Notes under the pieces: model-generated
Database searches by the model: none
What the model was told of the DNA's origin: nothing
The model's input: the letters and a program-made list of their open reading frames with translations, nothing else
Translations under genes and position numbers: made by a program
NCBI RefSeq assembly: GCF_011752935.1
Contig: NZ_VWWO01000002.1
Coordinates: 2,294,001-2,358,000 of the forward strand
From: Chitinophaga sp. Cy-1792
GTDB lineage: Bacteria; Bacteroidota; Bacteroidia; Chitinophagales; Chitinophagaceae
Length of the DNA stretch: 64,000 bases
Reading direction: 5' to 3'
In this document: positions 1 to 10,100 of the stretch, piece by piece
Position numbering within the stretch: position 1 is the stretch's first letter
How the letters are laid out: each line of letters starts with the position of its first letter

Positions 1-2083
1 GTTTGATATTTTTGATAAGATATTTATCTGAAACCGTCAGCAGTGGCTGCGATCCAAATGGAGTACTGAAAGGATAGGTATTCACCTGCTGATAAGGATC
101 GGTGTCTTTACCTACCTGTGCCCATCCGCCACGGAGTTTCAGCAGCGAGAGTGTATTGCTTTCCAGGTGCAGGGCTTCGGAGAGTACCAGGCTCGCATTC
201 ACGGACGGATAGAAGTAAGATACCGGTAAGGTTGATGACCAGTCGTTACGTGCGGTGAGGTTCACGAAAGCATAGTTGCGGTAGCCCACCTGCGCAGAAC
301 CGAAGGCACTGTATACTTTCTGCCTGTTGAGCAGGTTCGTAGACACCAGCGGATCGCGGGAGTTGTTCAGCGTATAGAGGCCTTTCATTGCGAGGCGTGG
401 CGCCTGCTGGTAGTTTTGTTCGAACTGATTGGTGCGGAGGTTACCACCTGCCAGCACATCGATATCAAATCCGCGGCCCAGCTTCTTTTTAGCGTTCAGC
501 GTAAACTCACCATTGGTTTCATTGACAGCGTAGGCATCCTCCGTATAGGATCCAAATGGCGTACCATTGGTATAATATGCCACACGGTATTTACGGCGGT
601 CCTGGTAGTAGTCGGTACCAATGCGGAAACCGGCTGTCAGCCATGGCTGTATTTCGTACGACAGGCGTGCATTTCCGAGGAAGCGGTGACGCTGCATACC
701 CGCGGTATTTTCGTTCTGGATCCAGTAAGGGTTGCTATAGTAGCTGTGGTTCCAGTTATAATCGGTGCCATCAGCGGCCTTATAGTTTTTCAGTCTTTCC
801 ACATCCACCTGGCGACCAAACCAGATAAACTGCAGGGTCACGCTGTTACCGCGTTTACCATCCACACCCGGGAGGTTGTCTGCACCACTGCTAACATAGT
901 TGGCATAGGTGCTGAGCGTCAGTTTAGGCGTGATATGGAAGTTGTTGCTGGCAACGAAGGTATTGCGGGTGATGCCGGTATTAGGCAGGATACCCTGTTG
1001 TTTGGTATTATTATAAGAGAAGCGGTAGTCAGATTTTTCGGTAGCACCTCCAACAGAAACCCCGTTATTCAGCGTATAGCCGGTCACGTAGAAATCCTTT
1101 ACGTTGTTGGGATGTGCTACAAATGGTACTGCTTCACCATTAGAGAAGAACTGCGGAATAAGACGTCCGTCCATTTTCGGGCCCCAGCTTTCGTCTACAC
1201 CATCATTGAGTCCGCCGCCTTTACCATCTACATAGGAGAACTGTCCGCCGGTACCTTGTCCGTAGGAGTTCTGGAAGTCGGGCAGGATCAGTACTTTGTC
1301 GAAGGTAGCGCCTGAGTTAACGGTAACGCCTAAACCGCCTTTGGTATCTTTTCCTGTTTTTGTTTTGATGACGATAACGCCACCGGATGCACGGGAACCG
1401 TACAATGCCGCTGCGTTGGGGCCTTTCAGCACGCTGATGGCCGCGATGTCGTCAGGATTGATATCAGAGATGGCGTTGGCAAAATCGCGGCCGGTACCTA
1501 CGCCCAGCTGGCTGTTATCTACCGGTACGCCATCCAGTACAAAGAGTGGCTGGTTGTTGCCTGCAATAGAAGTTTCGCCGCGGATAACGATACGGGAAGA
1601 ACCCATATTTCCCTGGCTGTTGGTTACCTGTACACCAGCAATTTTACCGGAGAGGGCATTTACCAGGTTGGTTTCCTTTGCCTCGGAGATATCCTTTGAT
1701 TTCAGCTCCTGCACTGCATATCCGAGAGATTTCTTTTCCCTGGAGATGCCCAGTGCGGTTACCACCACTTCATTCAGCTTCTGGTCTGTATTTTCCAGGA
1801 ATATATTGATGACATGATTGCTGCCTACCACTACGTTGGAGGAAACAAATCCCAGGAAGGAAACCTGGAGGGTGTCTTTTTCATGTGCTGTGATGACGTA
1901 GCGGCCATCGGCGTCGGTTTGTGTACCGGTGCTTGTTCCTTTCACACGGATAACGGCGCCGGGTATACGCTGGGCATCGCTGCGGGAGGTTACCACCCCG
2001 CTTACCCGTACATCCTGGGCAATAGCTTGCTGCAGCCAGCATAGCGCTGTCACCAGGCCTATGAGCCTCTTCAGGTTTATCAT
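1..2083 (-). CDS. SusC/RagA-family TonB-linked outer-membrane transporter (partial, C-terminus beyond window)
   Basis: About 694 codons are open without a stop from the ATG at 2083 to the left edge, so only the N-terminal two thirds or so are here. Visible order: signal peptide (residues 1-22), carboxypeptidase-regulatory-like beta-sandwich (about 25-100), a TonB-box-like EVVVTAL (105-111), then the plug with the family signature LKGPNAAALYGSRASGG (219-235) and start of the barrel. Proteins of this family take up glycans or peptides across the outer membrane with a SusD lipoprotein lid; a susD partner would be expected downstream, outside the window. The substrate cannot be read from this part. 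A good Bacteroidota promoter lies upstream at 2200-2230. It is divergent from the adhesin operon. Confidence 0.95.
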   Translation of the reverse strand, partial: MINLKRLIGLVTALCWLQQAIAQDVRVSGVVTSRSDAQRIPGAVIRVKGTSTGTQTDADGRYVITAHEKDTLQVSFLGFVSSNVVVGSNHVINIFLENTDQKLNEVVVTALGISREKKSLGYAVQELKSKDISEAKETNLVNALSGKIAGVQVTNSQGNMGSSRIVIRGETSIAGNNQPLFVLDGVPVDNSQLGVGTGRDFANAISDINPDDIAAISVLKGPNAAALYGSRASGGVIVIKTKTGKDTKGGLGVTVNSGATFDKVLILPDFQNSYGQGTGGQFSYVDGKGGGLNDGVDESWGPKMDGRLIPQFFSNGEAVPFVAHPNNVKDFYVTGYTLNNGVSVGGATEKSDYRFSYNNTKQQGILPNTGITRNTFVASNNFHITPKLTLSTYANYVSSGADNLPGVDGKRGNSVTLQFIWFGRQVDVERLKNYKAADGTDYNWNHSYYSNPYWIQNENTAGMQRHRFLGNARLSYEIQPWLTAGFRIGTDYYQDRRKYRVAYYTNGTPFGSYTEDAYAVNETNGEFTLNAKKKLGRGFDIDVLAGGNLRTNQFEQNYQQAPRLAMKGLYTLNNSRDPLVSTNLLNRQKVYSAFGSAQVGYRNYAFVNLTARNDWSSTLPVSYFYPSVNASLVLSEALHLESNTLSLLKLRGGWAQVGKDTDPYQQVNTYPFSTPFGSQPLLTVSDKYLIKNIK

Positions 2084-2199
2084 ATTAATTTCGAATTTTT
2101 TTGTGCAGACTTAAATCATGGCTGTTACGGCATGGTCTATTCTCTCCGCTACTGTTGATTTTGGCAATTAATAGCTACAATTGATTTTCAATATCGGGA

Positions 2200-2230
2200 C
2201 AAAGGTAATACGCAATCTTTTAATCTACAA
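2200..2230 (-). promoter_or_regulatory. Promoter of the SusC-type gene
   Basis: Read on the minus strand: TTG at 2230-2228, a 20-base spacer, then TACCTTTG at 2207-2200, an exact match to the Bacteroidota -7 consensus TAnnTTTG. Transcription would begin near 2194, giving a leader of about 110 bases before the ATG at 2083. Confidence 0.75.
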
Positions 2231-2685
2231 GTCTTATAGACTAAATAGATAAATATTTTTTTCGATGGTATCTTCTCCTCCTTTTACTGTTAATATATTA
2301 TGGCAGATGATCGACGATATTTTATCAGCTGGCAGATAGATGATCAATTTTTGTTGATAATATGGCAGATGATAGCCGGATAAATCTCAGACAACCGGAT
2401 GTCTATGCCGAAATTTTAACCGCTTTCTAACGTTGCCGGAGGTACGAAAAACGGATTGGATTCCTATGTAAATCATTTCAAATTATAGCAAAATCGTAAT
2501 AGCAAAATAGCATTCATATTAAATTATTCAATCTATTATTTATAATAATAATATTACTAACAAACAAGAACCTGATAATTTCACTTTATATCTATCTATA
2601 GATCAACTAACTACATATATCATTTCTAAATAAGTCATTAATTAATATATATATCTTAAATGAATTATATTTTATTTAACGTGTA

Positions 2686-2693
2686 TACCTTTG
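2686..2693 (+). promoter_or_regulatory. -7 box of the adhesin-operon promoter
   Basis: TACCTTTG matches TAnnTTTG exactly and lies 52 bases before the ATG at 2745. No clear TTG is present about 20 bases upstream, which would suit a promoter needing an activator. The two 14-base direct repeats that follow (2694-2724) cover the predicted start of transcription. Confidence 0.65.
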
Positions 2694-2744
2694 TAGCAGA
2701 TAATTTTACATAGCAGATAATTTTTTATTTCCCTATTCCTAACT

Positions 2745-5700
2745 ATGCGCGAAATACTACGGAGTTTCGTCCTGACCATTTTATGCCTGTCAGCGACAAA
2801 TGCGTTATTTGCACAGAACTGTACCATTAACGCCGGTGTAACCACCTCAGTTTGCCCGAACGATAAATTTATGCTGTCTGGCTCAAGCAGCGGCCGCATT
2901 GCGATCCAGCCTGTATGGTCGCAGGTAGGCGGCCCGGCTGTCACGATTAAGACACCCAACAGTCTTACTTCTGATGTCAGCGGCTACGCACCCGGGATGA
3001 CCTATAAATTCAGGCTGTCAGCGAAATGTGAAGACGGTTCTTTCATCTATGATGAAGTAACCTACAACACGTATCCTGCTACCATCGCCAATGCCGGCCC
3101 GGACATCAGTGTATGCGCTCCCGGTAGTGTGCTGCATGCCAACGCGGGCGGTGCCGGTGAAACCGGTACCTGGTCTATTATTGGTGATCCGCGTGGTGTC
3201 AGCTTCAATATGGCCAACAGCAATAACCCGAACCTGGCTATTACGGCAGATCCGGAGAAATCGGGCAACGTTACGCTGCGCTGGACCCTCACCAGCACCA
3301 ACTCCTGCCGTAGTTCAGATGATATAGTAATTACCGTACCGGGTGGTGTATCCCCGGTGGATGCCGGCGCTGACCAGGTGCTGACTAACTGTTACACCAC
3401 TACGCAGTCGGCCACCATGAGTGCCACCTATGGCGGTAATGGTACCAGCGGCCAGCAAGGTACCTGGTCTGTACTCAGCGGCCCTACTGTGCCTAAGTTC
3501 AGCGACATCCATGATAACAAGGCTACGGTGACCAACCTCCAGGCAGGCACCTACAAATTAAGATGGACCGTGCAGGGCCCCTGTGCAAATGGCGTGGATG
3601 ACGTACTGCTGGAAGTACCTGTAGGTACACAGTCGGTGAGCGTTGCCAAAGATGCCGGCGTTACCTATTGCGATGGCCGCACCTCTACCATCATCACCGG
3701 CCTCTCCCCTGCCTATGCAGGCGAAACCTTTGCCTGGACACGCGTTTCCGGCACCGGCGACATCATATCTCCCAATAGTCCTACTACAGAAATTAAAAAT
3801 CTTACTGGTGTAAAAAGTGTATTTCGCTATACGATCAGCAATCCAAATACCGGTTGCAATACCGCTGCTGATTTCACTGTCAACTACACGGCACCTCCAA
3901 CTATAACAGCCGCATCGCCACTGATAGCGCCTTGCGACGCCACGATGGTAACGGTAAACTATTCCTATACCGGTGGCGACAAAACACAGTGGGCGCTGAT
4001 CAGCGCTCCTGCCGGCGTGACGCCAACGGATTTTGCAGATGCAGGACAACCATTGATCCTGCCTCAGTATACTATACCAGGCACTTACCTTGTACGTTTA
4101 AAACGTACTACCAACAATGGTTTGGGTGGATGCCAGGACCAGTACGCAGATGTATATGTGCAGTTATCACAGTCGCCCACAGCTGCGAACGCCGGTACCA
4201 GACAGGTGCTGGCTTGTAACGTTACCTCCACCAACCTGGCAGGTAACCTCCCTGCCATCGGCAATGGCAGCTGGTCGCAGGTAAGTGGCCCGGGCATTGC
4301 TACCATCGCAGATGTAAAAAATCCTACTACTTTCATATCGCAACTGCTCAACGGTACCTATATTTTCCGCTGGATCATCACCGGTGGTACCGGCTGTCCG
4401 AACCAACAGGCCGATGTACAGGTAGTTGTTTCGGATAAAACCCCGACTGCTGCGGCAGCCGGCCCGGATGTAACCATCTGTAATTCTTCTCCGTATAAAC
4501 TACAGGGAAATCTTCCTAAACTGAATGAAACCGGCGTCTGGACGGTAACTCCGGCTACAGGCGTTACCTTCTCCGATGTCAATGATCCTGCTGCCACCGT
4601 GAACGGACTGGCAGCCAATACGGCCTATACCTTCACCTGGACCATCAGCAACAGCTGCGGAACCGGTGCTGCGTCGGTACATATTACCACTTCCAATACG
4701 GCAGGGCCTCAGCAGGCCGATGCCGGCCCGGATAAATGTCTGCCTTCCGGCACCTCTTCGTTTAGCCTTGCAGGTAATGCTCCTGCTTCCGGCGAAACCG
4801 GCAAGTGGAGCATCGTTGGCAGCAATACACTGACTTTCGCCGACAACACTAAAAATAATACCGGTGTATCCAATGCACCAGACGGCAACTACCTGCTGGA
4901 ATGGAGTCTGAGCAAAAATGGTTGCCCTCAGACCCGCGATACGGTGCTTTACACTATCTCCGCAGGAGCAACAGCGGCAGCAGCAGGCAGCAGCCAGAGT
5001 CTGTGCGGTGCTACCACCCTCAACCTCCAGGGAAATCAACCTGCGGTAGGTATTGGTACCTGGACACAGCAACAAGGCCCTGGTGGTATCACCATCAGCA
5101 ACCCGGCTTCCAATACCACTGCTGTCAATAATCTCAGCAGCGGCAGATATATTTTCCGCTGGACGATCAGCAACGGTGCCTGTGCAGCCAATTTCGCAGA
5201 AGTAACCTATAATATCTCCGCACCTCCTACACCTGCCAATGCAGGCAAAAAGCAGGTCATCTGCGGAGCTACTTCTGCCATCCTCGACGCCAACACCATC
5301 ACCAGCGGTATCGGTACGTGGAGCGTAGTAAACGGGCCATCCAACCCTACTTTCGCCAACCCTTCCGATCCTAAAACCACGATATCCAAATTACAGACCG
5401 GCGACTATACCCTCCGCTGGACCGCCAACAGCGGGCCTGACTGCCCGGTGAGTACAGATGATGTGATCATCTCTGTTCGTGAAAATGCAAAAGTGCAAAC
5501 CACTACACAACAATTATGTAACGCCACAGCGGCAGTAGTAAGCGGAAACGAAGGCAGTATGGGCACCTGGACACAAACCAGTGGCAATCCCGGCCCGGTA
5601 ATTACGCCTAACTCCGGCAACGCTGCAGTGATCACCAACATGACACCTGGCAATACCTATCAATTTAATTATACCATCGGCGCTATCGATGGTTGCGCCA

Positions 5701-7157
5701 GCACAAGTGCACAAACCACCATCATCACCAGCGCGCTGCCATCAGCAGCCAATGCAGGAGAAGATCAGGCCTTCTGCCTTGTGGCACCGGCAACAGTGAT
5801 CAACACCACCCTCAACGCCACACCGGCAACCAACGGTACAGGTACCTGGACGGTAGATACCAAACCAGCAGAAGCCACCAACCTGAAAATCGTAAATCCG
5901 GCTTCTCCTACTACCGCCATCCAGAACCTGGTACCTGGTATCTATGTCTTTAACTGGACCGTTTCCAACGGCTACTGTACCAGCAACTCCGACATCATGC
6001 GCATCGTTGTATCCGCAGACCCTTCTGCGGCCCAGCCAGGCGCTGATCAGAACAATGCATGTACAGATAATATCCTGCTGAATGCGGTTACTCCGGTTAG
6101 TGGTATAGGTACCTGGAGCATAGAAAACGCCCCGGCAGGCAGTACTGCTATCATTGAAGGTATCAATGCACCAGCTACCAAAGTGCTGAATGCAATAGTA
6201 GGCACCTATACTTTCCGCTGGACAGTTGCCAATGGTGTCTGTGCATCAAAAACTGCACTGGTAAATGTAACCATCTCCTCTACTCCTCCTAATCCGGCAG
6301 TAGCAAACATTGGAGATATTGTAAAGGGTGAACAGTGCATCACCACCGGTCCCGGACAGGATATCACGCTGGCAGCGAACATGCCGCAAGGCGATGAAAC
6401 CGGCGCCTGGACCATCACGCATGCCGATAATTCTCCGGTAACCCTATCGTTTGACCCTGCCAATCCGCATACCACTGTAAGTAATGTACCTGCGGGTTCT
6501 TACCTGTTCCGCTGGACTATCACCAATGGCAGCTGTAGCAGTCATTCCGACCTTCCGATAAATGTGTATGCCCAACCTACACTTTCGGTAGCTGGTGCAG
6601 CACAAAACCTTTGCCTCTATACACCTATCACGCTTGGGGCGAATGTTCCGGCAACAGGTACCGGTAAATGGACCGTGATCAGCAATCCTGCGGGAGTGAC
6701 GCCGGCAATCAGTGACGTGAATAATCCTGCTACGGATATCACCGGCCTTGCAAAAGGAAATTATGTTTTCAGATGGACGATCAGTAATGGTGCTTGTCCT
6801 CCAAGTATTTCCGATGCACAGGTTACAGTAGATGATTGCGGTATCAAGGTAGTTAAAACAGCTACGCAGCCGGTACAGAATGCGGATGGCTCCTATGATA
6901 TGACCTTCACCTTTACCCTTACCAATCCGGGTAATAATGTGAAGATCAACAATATCATGCTGACAGATAATATCAAAACGAGTTTACCTGCCGGAGCAAC
7001 GTTTACCGTTACCAATCATACGCTGACCAACATCGGCACCTATAACAGTTCATTTAACGGAAACACGGATATCAACCTGCTGCAGGCCAATACGGCTTCC
7101 CTCAAGGCTGGCGATACCGCAACGATTTCCATCACTGTTAACGTTAAATTCTTCTAG
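2745..7157 (+). CDS. Secreted Ig/PKD-like repeat protein, 1470 residues, no sorting domain
   Basis: A signal peptide (residues 1-24) is followed by about 15 tandem units of roughly 85-95 residues. Each begins with an [N/D]AG-x-[D/Q] segment, then a Cys, a G-x-W-[S/T] strand and a later F-R-W-T-[I/V] strand before a second Cys, as in PKD/Ig-like beta-sandwiches held by a disulphide. The last 100 residues are a different, DUF11-like domain that opens with VVKTATQPVQ and resembles the N-terminal domain of the next protein. It ends at VKFF with no CHU_C or type A T9SS sorting domain, unlike its neighbour. It is the first gene of the operon, 18 bases ahead of the giant adhesin. Likely a surface or periplasmic companion of that adhesin; this role is inferred from position and fold only. 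Confidence 0.85.
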   Translation: MREILRSFVLTILCLSATNALFAQNCTINAGVTTSVCPNDKFMLSGSSSGRIAIQPVWSQVGGPAVTIKTPNSLTSDVSGYAPGMTYKFRLSAKCEDGSFIYDEVTYNTYPATIANAGPDISVCAPGSVLHANAGGAGETGTWSIIGDPRGVSFNMANSNNPNLAITADPEKSGNVTLRWTLTSTNSCRSSDDIVITVPGGVSPVDAGADQVLTNCYTTTQSATMSATYGGNGTSGQQGTWSVLSGPTVPKFSDIHDNKATVTNLQAGTYKLRWTVQGPCANGVDDVLLEVPVGTQSVSVAKDAGVTYCDGRTSTIITGLSPAYAGETFAWTRVSGTGDIISPNSPTTEIKNLTGVKSVFRYTISNPNTGCNTAADFTVNYTAPPTITAASPLIAPCDATMVTVNYSYTGGDKTQWALISAPAGVTPTDFADAGQPLILPQYTIPGTYLVRLKRTTNNGLGGCQDQYADVYVQLSQSPTAANAGTRQVLACNVTSTNLAGNLPAIGNGSWSQVSGPGIATIADVKNPTTFISQLLNGTYIFRWIITGGTGCPNQQADVQVVVSDKTPTAAAAGPDVTICNSSPYKLQGNLPKLNETGVWTVTPATGVTFSDVNDPAATVNGLAANTAYTFTWTISNSCGTGAASVHITTSNTAGPQQADAGPDKCLPSGTSSFSLAGNAPASGETGKWSIVGSNTLTFADNTKNNTGVSNAPDGNYLLEWSLSKNGCPQTRDTVLYTISAGATAAAAGSSQSLCGATTLNLQGNQPAVGIGTWTQQQGPGGITISNPASNTTAVNNLSSGRYIFRWTISNGACAANFAEVTYNISAPPTPANAGKKQVICGATSAILDANTITSGIGTWSVVNGPSNPTFANPSDPKTTISKLQTGDYTLRWTANSGPDCPVSTDDVIISVRENAKVQTTTQQLCNATAAVVSGNEGSMGTWTQTSGNPGPVITPNSGNAAVITNMTPGNTYQFNYTIGAIDGCASTSAQTTIITSALPSAANAGEDQAFCLVAPATVINTTLNATPATNGTGTWTVDTKPAEATNLKIVNPASPTTAIQNLVPGIYVFNWTVSNGYCTSNSDIMRIVVSADPSAAQPGADQNNACTDNILLNAVTPVSGIGTWSIENAPAGSTAIIEGINAPATKVLNAIVGTYTFRWTVANGVCASKTALVNVTISSTPPNPAVANIGDIVKGEQCITTGPGQDITLAANMPQGDETGAWTITHADNSPVTLSFDPANPHTTVSNVPAGSYLFRWTITNGSCSSHSDLPINVYAQPTLSVAGAAQNLCLYTPITLGANVPATGTGKWTVISNPAGVTPAISDVNNPATDITGLAKGNYVFRWTISNGACPPSISDAQVTVDDCGIKVVKTATQPVQNADGSYDMTFTFTLTNPGNNVKINNIMLTDNIKTSLPAGATFTVTNHTLTNIGTYNSSFNGNTDINLLQANTASLKAGDTATISITVNVKFF

Positions 7158-7175
7158 CAGCTCAACGATACTATT

Positions 7176-10100
7176 ATGACGAAGAAAACATTCCTTGCTA
7201 TAAAATATTGGTTGACTGCCATACTGCTACTATGCTGTATTACGGGCCTGCAGGCGCAGTCGGGGACCTACAAAAACACCACCGGCGTTAACGGTGACGC
7301 CTCGCTGGGCGCAGTTCCGGTGAGCGATATCAGTTTTGCCAATTATCAGTTTCCGATGATCGGGATAGCACTGGCAGCATCAACGCCGGCTATTCAGTCT
7401 GACGGATCTTACAATATAACGTATACGTATACACTCAAAAACTATGGGGGTATCGCATTGACGGGTGTACAGGTAGCCTCAGACCTTAGTGCCACTTTCG
7501 GCGCGCCGATGTCTTTTACCATAAAATCCATTGGTGGCTCCGGTATCAGCAGCAACAGCAGCTTTACCGGTACCGGCACTGGCGGCAAACAGTTACTGGC
7601 TTCCGGCGCTACGCTGGCGGCTGGCGCCAGTGCTACCGTTACAGTGGTCATCAACCTGAAAAACAATCATATTTACGGCACCTTCAATGCCAATGCTACG
7701 GCTACTGCCACCGCAGGTACAGGCACGGTTTCGGATGTTTCTGCCAATGGCACCAACCCTGATGCCAATGGCAACGGGGTACCGATGGACGACAGCGCAC
7801 CAACACCGGTAACCATTTCACCAGCGGAGATCGGTGTTACTAAAACAACACCAACGCTGACTCCATTTGTAGGCGATAATGTCACCTTTACCATCAACGC
7901 CAAAAACAGTGGCGGCGATGCTGTCAATGTAATAATTACAGAGCTGCCGGACAATGGCTTTACCTTTGTGTCGGCCACGCCTTCTGTGGGCACCTATAAT
8001 TCAGCGACGAAAACATGGACCATCCCACAGTTCAATGCCAATGCCAACGCGACACTGACCTATGTGATGACGGTAAATGCCACCGGACCTTACAGCAATA
8101 AGGCTTCCAGCAATTACCCGGATGACCCTGCGCCAGGTAATAATGAATCAACTATTACGCTGACGCCTAAACCTTCAGCTGATGTACAGATCGTAAAAAC
8201 GGTTGATAAAAACAATCCGGATGTATGGACAACGGTAACGTATACACTGAAGGCCACCAATGCCGGCCCTAGTGATGCTGCCAATACCGTGGTGACAGAT
8301 AAATTACCGACAGGGATAGAACCGGCATCGCCGCTGCCTTCAGGCATGACCTATGATGCCCCTACCCGGACATTCACCTGGAACCTGGGTACCATGACAG
8401 CCGGTACCAGCCAGTCCCAGACGATCATAGCAACGGTGCAGGCAGATATTGACCGTGCCAACTTTACCAATACGGCAAAGATTTCTACCACCGATCACGA
8501 TCCTAAAACAAGTAATAACTCTTCCAGTGTTACCATCACACCGAAAGAAGCAGTAGACCTGCAGGTAACAAAAGATCTTGTTACTACTACAGATCCGCTC
8601 CATCCATTGGATCCGGTTTCTTTTGTTATCAAAGTAAAGAACCTTGGCCCTAACAACTGTTATGATGCCAATGTTACAGACTTGCTCACCACTGGTTACA
8701 GCTTTGTGAGCGCGTCCATTCCACAGGGTACTTATACACCAGGCACAGGGGTATGGAATATTGGTACTCTCCTGAAAGACCAGGAAGTAACAATGACCAT
8801 TAAAGCCATTATCACGGCTAAGGTGGATTATGGCAATACAGCCACGACCTCCACAACAGATAATGATAACAATCCTGGCAATAATACGGCCTCTATTGCT
8901 ACACCTACGGTAAGACCGCTTACAGATCTCCAGGTAACGATTACGCCAAACGGTACCCAGGAAGTAGGCAACAACATCAGTTTTGATGTTGTAGTGAAAA
9001 ACAATGGCCCGAGTCCGGCCACCACGGTGAGGTTAGACAATGTGCTATTACCGGCTGGTTATACCTTTGTTTCAAAAAGCCAGGCAGGATATAACAGTTC
9101 CCTCGGTACCTGGGATATTGGTGATCTTGCGGCAGGCAACAGTGTGACCCTTACGCTTGTAGGAACATTGCTACCAAATGCTGCCAGCTATGACCTGAAT
9201 GCACATGTTTCAGGTTTGGAAGATGAAGTGACGCTGACCAACAACACTGCCTCCACTTCAATGGCGGTAAAACAGGTAGCTGATCTGGCAATAACAAAAA
9301 CGGTTGACAATAGCGCACCTGAGGTAGGCCAGACCGTTAATTTCACCATCACGGTTAACAATATCGGGCCTAGCGCTGCAAGTAATGTAGTCGTTACAGA
9401 AACTAGCCCTAACGGATATATTTTCAATACGATTACCCCTTCTGTAGGAACTTACAGCAACGGTACCTGGACGATAGGAACGCTGGCGAAAGGCGCTTCT
9501 GTCACCCTGAAGATCAATGCCACCGTGTTACCGAATGGGACCTATACGAACACCGCTTCAGTTACCACTACGGATAAAGACCCGAAAACGAGCAACAACA
9601 GTGCGTCTGTAACACCAGGTGTTGTGCAACTGGCAGATCTCTCCGTAAAAAAAGATATCAATAATATGAACCCGGATGCAGGCAGCAATGTACAGTTTAC
9701 ACTGACAGCCAGCAATGCCGGCCCTAGTAACGCTACTGGCGTGAAAGTGACTGACCTCTTACCAACAGGGTATGCTTTTGTTAGTGCCAGTCCTACCGGC
9801 AAATACAACTCAACCACCGGTATCTGGACCATCGGCACCTTAAACGTAGGCCAATCTACCACGCTTACCATCTCAGCCACGGTGAAACCAACAGGTGTTT
9901 ACAAAAACACCGCCACTATCAGCGCAGGACAGAAAGATCCTGATCCGTCGAACAACAGCGATTATAAAGATCCTGTTGTCAGACCAGTGGCTGATCTTCA
10001 GATCACCAAAACAGTGAGCAATGCGACCCCTGATGAAGGCACAGATGTGGTATACCGCCTCGTAGCACAGAACCTGGGCGTAAGTGACGCTACTAATGTG

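Larger units (their letters stand above)
2084..2744. other. AT-rich divergent intergenic region with promoters and GCAGAT-type repeats
   Basis: No gene is seen in these 661 bases between the SusC-type gene (minus) and the adhesin operon (plus). They hold one TAnnTTTG box for each direction and five copies of a short motif around GCAGAT: GGCAGATGAT at 2302 and 2364, GGCAGATAGAT at 2331, and a perfect 14-base direct repeat, TAGCAGATAATTTT, at 2694-2707 and 2711-2724 just after the plus-strand -7 box. The rest is AT-rich and featureless to the eye. Confidence 0.7.

Noticed and set aside
416..2114. Several plus-strand open frames at 416-2114
   Set aside because: They lie antisense to a continuous SusC/RagA reading frame with clear plug motifs; they have no recognisable domains.
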